From a virus: a stretch of 20,165 bases of DNA. Location of the stretch: positions 1 through 20,165 of IMG/VR virus record IMGVR_UViG_3300045425_000070; one strand, given 5' to 3'. This document shows positions 14,251 to 20,165 of the stretch, piece after piece (within the stretch, counting starts at the first letter, position 1; every line of letters begins with the position of its first letter). Below the pieces are notes generated by a model. It saw nothing but the letters and a program-made list of their open reading frames with translations, ran no database searches and was not told the DNA's origin. A program made the translations under genes and the position numbers.

Positions 14251-14972
14251 ATATCTTCCACCGTTATGTCATATATCTCAGAAAGGATAAACTGCATGGC
14301 ATTGCTGTCTTTTGTAGCCTTACAGTTAATATATATATCTCCTTCTGGATTTATAGTTAAATAATCCATTGCCATATATTTTCTTCTCTTCTCAATATAG
14401 CTTAGCTCTTTACTTGGAACAGCGTCCTTAACCTTTAATTTCTTTAGCTCTTCATATAGCTTTACTGTAGCCTCTATATCAGGAAGCGCACTATGAGCAT
14501 TATTAAGTTCTATGTCGAAATAATTACATAGCTTCTTAAGGGAAAATCCTTCTGGTTTATTTCTTTTATTTTTAAATAAAGCCTTAGCCATTTCCATAGT
14601 ACAAATATGCTTAACTCTAAACCTAGTAACAAATGCACCATAGTTAGCAGTTCTACAAAATAGCTGATAAATTTTTTCTTTATCAAACTTTGCATTATGA
14701 GCAACTATTGTAAACACCTTCTCATGACTGTCAATCCAATCAATGAATCCATCAACAGTGCTCTTGATCGGATAATCGTTAAGCTTTCTAACGTCTATAC
14801 CGTTAACCTCAAAAGCCTTGGGATCCATTGTGGCATTTATGTGAGGGGCTACATAAGACTGATAGTGAGGTAAATATTCGCCGTCTACATAAGGGATAGC
14901 AGCAATCTCTACAACTGCTGCATTATCTCCAAAGCCGCTCGTCTCTACGTCAATGAATAGAAAACTAGACAT
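14247..14972 (-). CDS. DEDDh 3'-5' exonuclease (DnaQ-like)
   Basis: 241 residues. Motif Exo I is FIDVETSG (Asp8, Glu10), Exo II is AHNAKFD (Asp97), and Exo III is NAHSALPDIEAT (His160, Asp165), making it a DEDDh enzyme of the DnaQ fold with the domain ending near residue 180. The last 60 residues are an extension without a recognised fold. The reaction is stepwise release of nucleotides from DNA or RNA 3' ends, using two metal ions. No DNA polymerase lies in the window, so it may proofread for a polymerase encoded elsewhere or act in repair and recombination with the nearby Cas4-like nuclease. It starts 8 bases before the end of the upstream small gene and overlaps the zinc-finger gene by ATGA. 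Confidence 0.9.
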   Translation of the reverse strand: MSSFLFIDVETSGFGDNAAVVEIAAIPYVDGEYLPHYQSYVAPHINATMDPKAFEVNGIDVRKLNDYPIKSTVDGFIDWIDSHEKVFTIVAHNAKFDKEKIYQLFCRTANYGAFVTRFRVKHICTMEMAKALFKNKRNKPEGFSLKKLCNYFDIELNNAHSALPDIEATVKLYEELKKLKVKDAVPSKELSYIEKRRKYMAMDYLTINPEGDIYINCKATKDSNAMQFILSEIYDITVEDI

Positions 14973-15147
14973 CTAACCAACTCGACGAAGATACCCCATT
15001 TAATCTATCAATCTTAGCCGCAAGTAACTCCCATACTGGTATTAACTCCATTAGGGATTCATTGCTCATTGGAAACTTTCCTTCTACTTGCATTTCAAAT
15101 GATAGCTTCATTAAACCAAATAACAGTGAGGCTTCTCGTTTACTCAT
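14965..15147 (-). CDS. Small conserved-looking phage protein of unknown function
   Basis: 60 residues from the ATG at 15147, which overlaps the stop of the nuclease gene by 8 bases and has GGTGG about 9 bases upstream. A TTG at 15261 is in frame but would add 38 low-complexity residues lying antiphase over the nuclease C-terminus, so I reject it. The protein is helical (SKREASLLFGLMKLSFEMQ, ESLMELIPVWELLAAKID) with a Ser-rich tail. It sits between two nucleases and ends 8 bases into the exonuclease gene. No domain recognised; a helper or inhibitor role is possible but unsupported. Confidence 0.6.
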   Translation of the reverse strand: MSKREASLLFGLMKLSFEMQVEGKFPMSNESLMELIPVWELLAAKIDRLNGVSSSSWLDV

Positions 15148-15817
15148 CTGCAGGTCCACCGATAATGTCTTCCCAACAATCGGTTCTGTAGTCGCAGAGC
15201 TTACAGTTGAAGTTGGACTTGTGTCCGTACTTTCTACCAGGTCTTTCTTTTTCTTTGCCAATTTCTAATCCTCTGTTAATAGCCCAATTGTGTTCAATTG
15301 GATCATAGTTAATATATTCAACATGTATGTCGCAATCATTCTTACTGATACCCATAAATAAACATTTACTAAGCTCTAGTTCACCCATGTATATCTGGAC
15401 TTGAGTATAGTACTTAGGATCAGATTCTTTTACTCCTGCTTTTTTAAAAGTATCAAATCTTTTTTGGTTAAATGTTTTAAACTCAATTAGAGCAGGTCCA
15501 TCAGGAAGCTCTATTACCCCATCTATGTGACCTGCTATAATATCTTTTGTAAATCCAAATTGCTCATTATTTTCGTCGTGTGTGTGAAGGACCAGCCCTG
15601 CGCTTCTAATGTATTTAATCATTACCTCTTCAAGGTTATGACCTAAATGAAATATTCTATGAACTCTAGGATTTTGAACTTGCTTTGGATGTTTATAGGA
15701 ATACCAAAGCTTTGCATCACATGGTTCGCCAAGACCAGATGCACCTAGGTATGAACGTGGGGTTTGTTCCCCCACGTCTTTCATAATAGCTTTATCAATT
15801 AGATCTACAATATCCAT
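15140..15817 (-). CDS. Cas4-like PD-(D/E)XK nuclease with probable Fe-S cluster
   Basis: 225 residues. An N-terminal SGLGEPCDAKLWY carries Cys33. The nuclease core follows with GHIDG (Asp99), ALIEFKT (Glu112, Lys114) and QVQIYMGEL (Gln139 motif). The C-terminus has CKLCDYRTDC (Cys205, Cys208, Cys214). One distant Cys plus Cxx-C-x5-C is the iron-sulfur arrangement of Cas4/AddB-type exonucleases. Such enzymes resect DNA ends. Set beside the ssDNA-binding protein and Sak4-like ATPase, it probably supplies 3' single strands for annealing or recombination. It overlaps the ssDNA-binding gene by TAATG. No CRISPR array or cas genes are present, so this is a phage recombination nuclease rather than an adaptation protein. 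Confidence 0.88.
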   Translation of the reverse strand: MDIVDLIDKAIMKDVGEQTPRSYLGASGLGEPCDAKLWYSYKHPKQVQNPRVHRIFHLGHNLEEVMIKYIRSAGLVLHTHDENNEQFGFTKDIIAGHIDGVIELPDGPALIEFKTFNQKRFDTFKKAGVKESDPKYYTQVQIYMGELELSKCLFMGISKNDCDIHVEYINYDPIEHNWAINRGLEIGKEKERPGRKYGHKSNFNCKLCDYRTDCWEDIIGGPADE

Positions 15818-16266
15818 TACTTTTTATCCCATGGATTTTTTCTCTTCTCAGCTGTAGGAGCTGTAGCTTTTACTGGTACACTAGCAGCTTCTGCAAGTCT
15901 CCAAGGTCCTTTAGTTTGATAATATACTTTATCATTATAAGGGCGTTGCTCAAGATTTACAGTGAATAACTTGTTAGTCTTGATTGATTGAATTGAGATG
16001 TCGTCTTGTACGCCAAGTAGAGATGCAATCTGACTGATCTGTTCTCTTGCAATTCTTTGAGCTACTTCACTTGCGTTCTCTACGTTCCAAGATAAGAAGA
16101 ATGTTCTGTTGGTAGCTGGGATTTTCATCTTAGCTGACCACTGTACGCCACCTGATTGTGTTGGCTTCTCTTCTAATTCTGCAAATTGCACTTGATATTC
16201 ACCTGGTGCAATTGGTGCAAATTCTGTTGTTTGTTCTGATACTACTGGCTTAAATGAAAATGACAT
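15817..16266 (-). CDS. DUF669-like ssDNA-binding protein
   Basis: 149 residues from the ATG at 16266, 6 bases after a GGAG. The upstream TTG at 16278 would overlap that site and is rejected. The core pattern PGEYQVQFAELEEKPTQSGG (about 21-40), then a strand with RTFFLSWNVEN and a helix EVAQRIAREQISQIASLLG, matches the DUF669 family of phage proteins, thought to be OB-type single-strand DNA-binding proteins. The tail is Ala/Pro/Lys-rich and ends NPWDKK, a flexible end of the sort SSBs use to contact partners, though not the acidic tip of bacterial SSB. It lies between the Sak4-like ATPase and the Cas4-like nuclease, which supports a recombination/replication role. Confidence 0.8.
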   Translation of the reverse strand: MSFSFKPVVSEQTTEFAPIAPGEYQVQFAELEEKPTQSGGVQWSAKMKIPATNRTFFLSWNVENASEVAQRIAREQISQIASLLGVQDDISIQSIKTNKLFTVNLEQRPYNDKVYYQTKGPWRLAEAASVPVKATAPTAEKRKNPWDKK

Positions 16267-16267
16267 A

Positions 16268-16948
16268 TTATTCTCCAAGGATTTTGGCGATTAGTTCGCC
16301 TATGTTTGCTTCTTCGTAACTATCTAATTTACCCGATCTATCTTTAGCTAATCTTGACTCTGAGTTATCAGTAATGAATTTTCTAACTGATTCTCCCTTG
16401 TCATCTTTAAAGTTCTTCATGTGAATACAGATATCAAACCATGCCTTTAAGTCAGCTTTAATTGCAGAACCTGGGATATTGAACTCTTCTATTAGCTCAA
16501 CGCCATTCTTAGCTAGATCATCTAGACATGTGAAGACTACTGAATATTCTGTTAGGTCTCTAAATGACTTGATGATCTTAGTAGACATCTCGTTATATGT
16601 TCCATACATCTTTAAAGTCATCTTAGGATCAGCATACTTAGGATCTTCTTTAAGCTCAGTAAGAACGATTTCTAAGATCTCAGTCAATGAATCAATAAAG
16701 ATATAATCAAAGTCAGCCTTAGACTTTGCAAGGTAGCTGTAGACCTCTAGTAGGTCCTCTGTTGATTTAATTTCCTTAACAGCATAGTTTGTACCTTGTA
16801 GGCATAGCAACCCAGCCTCAGCTGAAATGATCAGCGTACGATCTTCTGGTAGGTAACGACATTGTGATGTCTTACCAACTCCTGACTGTCCTGTTAAGAG
16901 TATTGCTACTCGACTTGATGATACGTCTTTTGTGCTTTTAAATTTCAT
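16268..16948 (-). CDS. Sak4-like RecA-family ATPase (single-strand annealing/recombinase)
   Basis: 226 residues from the ATG at 16948, which overlaps the upstream TGA (ATGA) and has GGAG 6 bases before it; the ATG at 16960 lies just upstream of that site and is less likely. Walker A is GQSGVGKT (Lys26, Thr27) and Walker B is DYIFIDSLTE (Asp86). Further conserved elements are TLIISAEAGLL, the YNEMSTKIIKSFRDL helix and VVFTCLDDLAKNG. Size and motifs fit the phage AAA_24/Sak4 group, short RecA/RadA-like ATPases that promote strand annealing together with a cognate SSB. The next gene is a DUF669-like SSB, the typical partner. Assignment to the P-loop family is certain, to Sak4 likely. Confidence 0.85.
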   Translation of the reverse strand: MKFKSTKDVSSSRVAILLTGQSGVGKTSQCRYLPEDRTLIISAEAGLLCLQGTNYAVKEIKSTEDLLEVYSYLAKSKADFDYIFIDSLTEILEIVLTELKEDPKYADPKMTLKMYGTYNEMSTKIIKSFRDLTEYSVVFTCLDDLAKNGVELIEEFNIPGSAIKADLKAWFDICIHMKNFKDDKGESVRKFITDNSESRLAKDRSGKLDSYEEANIGELIAKILGE

Positions 16949-17199
16949 TTGATTCTCCATATTTTTTCATACTTATATTCGCCCATCTTGACTTTTCCAG
17001 TCCATTCTAAATTTTCCATTTTTGAAGGTATTTTATTAATATGAACAAAAAATCTCCAACCAAGTTTTCTTAACATATGATCGGGAGTTTTATCCCAGAT
17101 ATTATTTATAACATCGTTAATAGAAGCCTCACCACCCATCTCTTTTATCTCTAGACTTATCTTAGCCTCTCGGTAAGCATTGAACTCATCTTTAGTCAT
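16945..17199 (-). CDS. Small basic protein, possible winged-helix fold
   Basis: 84 residues. Helical start (MTKDEFNAYREAKISLEIKEMGG), then GEASINDVINNIW...LRKLGWRFFVHINKI and a beta-like ending (WTGKVKMGEYKYEKIWRI), an order reminiscent of a small winged helix, though I recognise no family. The ATG overlaps the stop of the upstream gene by 8 bases and has GGTGG 6 bases before it; the stop overlaps the ATPase start. It probably binds DNA or modulates a neighbouring recombination protein. Confidence 0.6.
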   Translation of the reverse strand: MTKDEFNAYREAKISLEIKEMGGEASINDVINNIWDKTPDHMLRKLGWRFFVHINKIPSKMENLEWTGKVKMGEYKYEKIWRIK

Positions 17200-17542
17200 T
17201 TCGTACCACCTTAAAACTTGGTTTATTAGGACTAATTGTTATTGCTTCGTCTACATAACTTCTTTGGCTTACTACTAAATTCTTATACTGAGACTTATCA
17301 TATTCATATTTTAATCTAAACAGTTCCGGTCTATCAGCTGCAAGCTTCTGATCAACCTTAACACTATCAACATGATTAATAGTTACCTTGTACTCTCCAG
17401 CTTCAAATGTCTTTCCACCCTTAGGATTAAGATTGCCAGCAGCTTCCGCTTCCAACCAGATCTCAGCCTCAATCGCATGTAGCTTCTCAGTCAAATGCTT
17501 AATACCTTCTTTTAAATCTAACCACGCACCATACTTGTTCAT
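17192..17542 (-). CDS. First gene of the replication operon; conserved-looking phage protein
   Basis: 116 residues. The N-terminal 30 residues form a helix (LKEGIKHLTEKLHAIEAEIWLEAE). The rest is a small beta/alpha region with GGKTFEAGEYKVTINH, DQKLAADRPELFRLKYEYDKS and ISPNKPSFKVVR. I recognise the pattern as one found next to phage recombination genes, but cannot name its function; GKT here is not in a P-loop context. It has the clearest ribosome binding site on the minus strand (AAGGAG) and directly follows a near-consensus promoter, so it should be the first and probably most highly expressed gene of this unit. Confidence 0.7.
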   Translation of the reverse strand: MNKYGAWLDLKEGIKHLTEKLHAIEAEIWLEAEAAGNLNPKGGKTFEAGEYKVTINHVDSVKVDQKLAADRPELFRLKYEYDKSQYKNLVVSQRSYVDEAITISPNKPSFKVVRND

Positions 17543-17564
17543 ATTTTTCTCCTTTTGTTTTTAT

Positions 17565-17593
17565 ATATTATGTGCTAACGTTTTATCTGTCAA
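17565..17593 (-). promoter_or_regulatory. Strong sigma-70-type promoter for the minus-strand operon
   Basis: Read on the minus strand: TTGACA (17593-17588), a 17-base spacer, then TAATAT (17570-17565). The -35 is perfect, the spacing optimal and the -10 close to consensus. A start near 17558 leaves a very short leader of about 16 bases with AAGGAG before the ATG at 17542. It should be recognised by the host RNA polymerase early in infection. Confidence 0.8.
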
Positions 17594-17596
17594 CAA
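17572..17596. promoter_or_regulatory. Possible operator: imperfect dyad across the promoter
   Basis: GTGCTAAC (17572-17579) and GTCAACAA (17589-17596) form an imperfect inverted repeat (5 of 8 positions) with 9 bases between, overlapping the -35 and most of the spacer. A divergent HTH regulator gene begins 20 bases away, so this is the natural place for its binding site. The symmetry is modest and could be chance. Confidence 0.3.
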
Positions 17597-17615
17597 TTTA
17601 TTCTAGGAATTTTTT

Positions 17616-17825
17616 ATGTCTATTGCTGAGTACTTACAAGAAACTGGTTTAACTTTAAGAGTCCTTGGTGAAATGTGTAATGTTCACTACTCTACAATTT
17701 ACAGGTTATCACTACCATCAAAACATAAATCTTCTAGAAACAAAATATCTCTTGATATCGCTCAAAAGATAGTTAGCGGAACAGATGGACATGTCACTTT
17801 GAAGGACTTACTTGAAAAGAAGTAG
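17616..17825 (+). CDS. Cro/CI-like helix-turn-helix regulator
   Basis: 69 residues. The pattern YLQETGLTLRVLGEMCNVHYSTIYRLSL is a lambda-type HTH: helix 2 at TLRVLGEMC, turn NVH, recognition helix YSTIYRLS. It is followed by the supporting helix SLDIAQKIVSGTDGHVTLKDLL, so the whole protein is one DNA-binding domain, as in Cro. AGGA lies 7 bases before the ATG. It is transcribed away from the operon that starts at 17542 and shares its 73-base control region, so it probably regulates that promoter. Its 3' end overlaps the helicase 3' end by 32 bases, tail to tail. No integrase or larger CI-type repressor is in the window, so this need not mean lysogeny. Confidence 0.8.
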   Translation: MSIAEYLQETGLTLRVLGEMCNVHYSTIYRLSLPSKHKSSRNKISLDIAQKIVSGTDGHVTLKDLLEKK

Positions 17826-19206
17826 GTACTACTGTTATCTTATCCATCATATGAAAAACCTCTGAGTATTTCTTTTTTAACTGAATAAAAACCCAATTAA
17901 CATGTAGCTTTTTAGTTTTCCTTACCCATTCTAATTTATAATAATCAGCTCTCATCATTTTAAATAAATGATCTTGTCTATCCTCTTCACTCTCAAAATA
18001 TTCAATCAACTTACCATCAGAAGATTTTACTTCTCTTAGCTTCTTAGGCTTCTCCCACCCACACTCTGGACATTGAGTATGTTCTTCTGGATCAAATATA
18101 TAAAAACATTCCTCGCAAGTACAAACTCTCTGATCCATTACTCTTGGTTTCTTTTTACTAGGCTTCTCCAGTGAAATATCTCTTATACGATATGGAGTCC
18201 CATGCCTAAATACGTTGCCAGCATTATCAAGAATAATGCAATTATGTTTATCAGGACTAGAGCGCAGTCCTCGTCCGACAGCTTGAAGGTACCAAGTGAG
18301 AGACCATGTAGGTCTAGCAAGTATAATACAACTGACAACAGGGCAATCCCACCCCACACTAAAGATATCAACATTACATATAATTTTAACTTTTCCACTA
18401 ATAAGATCAATCTTCGCTTCCTTGCGTTCCTTATCGGTTGAATTTGCATCACAATGGATAGCTGGTATACCAACATCGTTAAATGCTTGCTTCAATTGTA
18501 GCGAATGTTCAACGGAAACTGCAAAGCAAATCGTAGGTCTATCTTGTCCATAACTAATATAGTCTTGAATAACATTACCAACTACAGCAGAACTTGTGAC
18601 AACAGATTCTAGTTGCTTCTTCTCAAAATCTCCTGCCTTAATCTTTACTGCTGATACATCTATAATATGTGGACAGTATATTTTCTCTGGTACTAAATGC
18701 CCTTGGTCTCTTAACTCATAGCCTTCTACCGGATGTACATAAGAATGGTAACTAGACATATCGTTGAATGGTGTACCAGTCATTCCTACAATAAAAGCAT
18801 TAGGATATATACTAAATATTTCACTGTAATCCTTGTGGGCTTCGTCTAAAAAGATAAGAGGTTCTTTATCAGTGAATGGGTAATTCTTTCTGCTTTTTAA
18901 CGTGTCAACTGAGCAAACTTGGATCAGCTTTTTTTGATCATATCTCCAATGTCCTGCCATGTTTATTGAGTGAGCAATACTGTATTTATCTAGAGTTTCA
19001 CTTGCGTTCTTTACAAGTTCACGCCCTCTTACGATAAAAATAACTGGATAATCATATTCAACAGCTCTGTTGATTAGCCAAGTTGCTATGGTTGTTTTCC
19101 CTGCGCCCATGATTGCCCATAGGATAACATTTCTATTACCCTTTCTAAACTCATCATCGAGTTGAGCTATTGCAAGCTCTTGATAATTTCTAAGCTTTAC
19201 TTGCAT
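17794..19206 (-). CDS. SF2 DEAD/DEAH-family DNA helicase with C-terminal zinc ribbon
   Basis: 470 residues. Motifs in order: LRNYQ (Q motif, 5-9), MGAGKTT (motif I, Lys37), LDEAH (motif II, 121-124), GMTGTP (motif III, 143-145), a motif V region SVGWDCP, and QAVGRGLRS (motif VI, arginines 312 and 315). After the two RecA-like domains a zinc ribbon follows: Cys364-x2-Cys367 and Cys379-x2-Cys382 (CEECFYIF...CPECGW). The type resembles phage UvsW/RecG-like or RAD25-like helicases that remodel forks and recombination intermediates. It starts 17 bases inside the upstream replication gene and so is expressed with it rather than from the promoter at 17.58 kb. Confidence 0.92.
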   Translation of the reverse strand: MQVKLRNYQELAIAQLDDEFRKGNRNVILWAIMGAGKTTIATWLINRAVEYDYPVIFIVRGRELVKNASETLDKYSIAHSINMAGHWRYDQKKLIQVCSVDTLKSRKNYPFTDKEPLIFLDEAHKDYSEIFSIYPNAFIVGMTGTPFNDMSSYHSYVHPVEGYELRDQGHLVPEKIYCPHIIDVSAVKIKAGDFEKKQLESVVTSSAVVGNVIQDYISYGQDRPTICFAVSVEHSLQLKQAFNDVGIPAIHCDANSTDKERKEAKIDLISGKVKIICNVDIFSVGWDCPVVSCIILARPTWSLTWYLQAVGRGLRSSPDKHNCIILDNAGNVFRHGTPYRIRDISLEKPSKKKPRVMDQRVCTCEECFYIFDPEEHTQCPECGWEKPKKLREVKSSDGKLIEYFESEEDRQDHLFKMMRADYYKLEWVRKTKKLHVNWVFIQLKKKYSEVFHMMDKITVVPTSFQVSPSK

Positions 19207-20165
19207 AACTTCTCATCATTGGATTTATTTTTACAATCTTAGAGTTAGCTTTCATTTCAATAAGAGAAATATAACCATGATTCTCAAGGATCTTTAAATA
19301 TCTAGTAAACTGATCCATACTCCTAAAGATACCACGGCACTCAAATTGCCATTTAGAAGCTGTCTCCCCATCAATCAACATCCCTGTTTCAATTCTTTCA
19401 ATAATTCTAGTTATTGCATTATAATCATCGTCATTCTTACCAACATTGAATTGATGTATTATACTGTTTCCTTCATACTCAAGCCATATCATGGCATACT
19501 TTATAGCATCAATACCAATATCAATACATCTTCCGTTCGATAAAAACCATTCTGCAAGTAAAGCGTATTTACACAACCTACCTTGATGTTTAGCCAGGAA
19601 AGATCCTACTGGTTTACCGAAATATCTATCTGCTTTTAACTCCAGAACTCTTAAACATTCATCATAAAACTTCAAAGCATTATCGTTTATATGGATTTCC
19701 CTAGGGTGCAATAAGTGACCATGCTCAAATAAATCATATTCTTTCTTAAAGTCCATAACGTTGAAGTCGCCAATACGATCAAGTGTAGGTCGCCCCATAT
19801 TTATAAATATATATCTCTGCCAAAATCCATCATTCTCACACATGCGTGGATTGTGAATATCATCTACTTTTACCTTGAAAACATCAGGTTGAAGTGTACT
19901 TAATACTGAGGCATAACACTGCTCTATATGATCAGTACCTCTTGAAAGTGTTGATGATGTATAAGAACTATCACCATTGAGAGCTTCCATCATATAAGTT
20001 CTAAACTCTTCATTACCTTTCTTTTGCATAATAGATAAATAGGTTTGAAACTCATCGGCTTTAAAAAATAAACCGTTCTTATGATTGTCAGAATGATCTT
20101 TAATAATCTTTTGAACAGTAGCTGAGTGATAAAGCCATACTGTTGGTTTTATGACCTTACATAGT
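19190..20165 (-). CDS. DUF3987-like replication protein, C-terminal part (5' end outside window)
   Basis: Read leftward, the frame is open from the right edge (first full codon at 20164) to the stop at 19190, giving at least 324 residues. The ATG at 20029 is internal, because sequence upstream (KPTVWLYHSATVQKI, FFKADEFQTYL) continues the same protein without a stop. The order KADEF...YLSIMQKKGNEEFRTYMMEALNG, then a Thr/Ser-Arg segment, then ASVLSTLQPDVF resembles the DUF3987 family, phage and plasmid proteins with a RecA/helicase-like domain associated with primase functions. The P-loop, if present, lies outside the window. The C-terminal third (FTRYLKILENHGYISLIEM) looks like a winged helix. 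It overlaps the helicase gene by 17 bases. Confidence 0.7.
   Translation of the reverse strand, partial: LCKVIKPTVWLYHSATVQKIIKDHSDNHKNGLFFKADEFQTYLSIMQKKGNEEFRTYMMEALNGDSSYTSSTLSRGTDHIEQCYASVLSTLQPDVFKVKVDDIHNPRMCENDGFWQRYIFINMGRPTLDRIGDFNVMDFKKEYDLFEHGHLLHPREIHINDNALKFYDECLRVLELKADRYFGKPVGSFLAKHQGRLCKYALLAEWFLSNGRCIDIGIDAIKYAMIWLEYEGNSIIHQFNVGKNDDDYNAITRIIERIETGMLIDGETASKWQFECRGIFRSMDQFTRYLKILENHGYISLIEMKANSKIVKINPMMRSYASKA

Noticed and set aside
14965-15261. Longer version of the small protein starting at a TTG at 15261
   Set aside because: The extra 38 residues are Ser/Thr/Lys-rich, overlap the nuclease C-terminus by 122 bases and lack the good GGTGG site found before the ATG at 15147.
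15140-15817. Cas4-like gene as a sign of a CRISPR system
   Set aside because: No repeat array, cas1 or cas2 is present; the neighbours are phage recombination genes.
17616-17825. HTH protein as the antitoxin of a toxin-antitoxin pair
   Set aside because: There is no adjacent same-strand partner gene; its neighbours are the helicase and the replication operon.
1-20165. tRNA genes, integrase and attachment sites
   Set aside because: Gaps between genes are all under about 80 bases and none holds a cloverleaf or long direct repeat that I could recognise; no integrase motif appears in any reading frame I accepted.

Overview
The window is a stretch of an AT-rich double-stranded DNA phage with a short-tailed (podovirus-like) gene set. 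It uses the standard code and has almost no non-coding space. The host is probably Gram-negative. The basis is an outer-membrane-type lipoprotein (12046-12369) encoded in overlap with a small membrane/coiled-coil protein, like a spanin pair, and a Sec signal peptide on a large late protein. A Bdellovibrio/Bacteriovorax-like host came to mind from the style of the lipoprotein and of the Cys-rich secreted protein, but that is only an impression.

Layout. (1) 1-8441, plus strand: a late structural operon, mostly with TAATG or short overlaps between genes. In order: the end of a virion beta-sandwich protein; a secreted Cys-rich protein with a carbohydrate-binding-like jelly roll; a Dps/ferritin-like protein; a small membrane protein; a Gly/Ala-rich putative ejection protein; the head-tail adaptor (gp11-like); the tail nozzle (gp12-like); a small tail protein; an internal-virion-type protein with a Cys-containing C-terminal module; and a small charged protein. 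(2) 8456-11682: two large putative internal virion/ejection proteins. (3) 11694-12369: three small genes, the last two forming the spanin-like overlapping pair. (4) 12434-13667: a plus-strand group behind its own candidate promoter, holding a calcineurin-like phosphoesterase, a short HExxH metallopeptidase and a small putative secreted protein. (5) 13525-17542, minus strand: an operon read leftward from a near-consensus sigma-70 promoter. It encodes two small proteins, a Sak4-like ATPase, a DUF669-like ssDNA-binding protein, a Cas4-like PD-(D/E)XK nuclease, a small protein, a DEDDh exonuclease, a zinc-finger protein and a GH24 endolysin. (6) 17616-17825, plus strand: a Cro/CI-like HTH regulator next to that promoter. 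(7) 17794-20165, minus strand: an SF2 helicase and the C-terminal part of a DUF3987-like replication protein that runs off the window.

The two transcription units converge near 13.5 kb, where a small plus-strand gene overlaps the 3' end of the endolysin gene and a perfect inverted repeat lies just past the endolysin stop. Minus-strand genes supply replication and recombination: helicase, annealing/recombinase ATPase, ssDNA-binding protein and nucleases. Plus-strand genes supply tail, DNA ejection and the envelope-disruption proteins. The endolysin is separated from the spanin-like genes and sits last in the replication operon. No tRNA, CRISPR array, transposase, integrase or attachment site was seen. 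All functions are read from motifs; no database search was possible.
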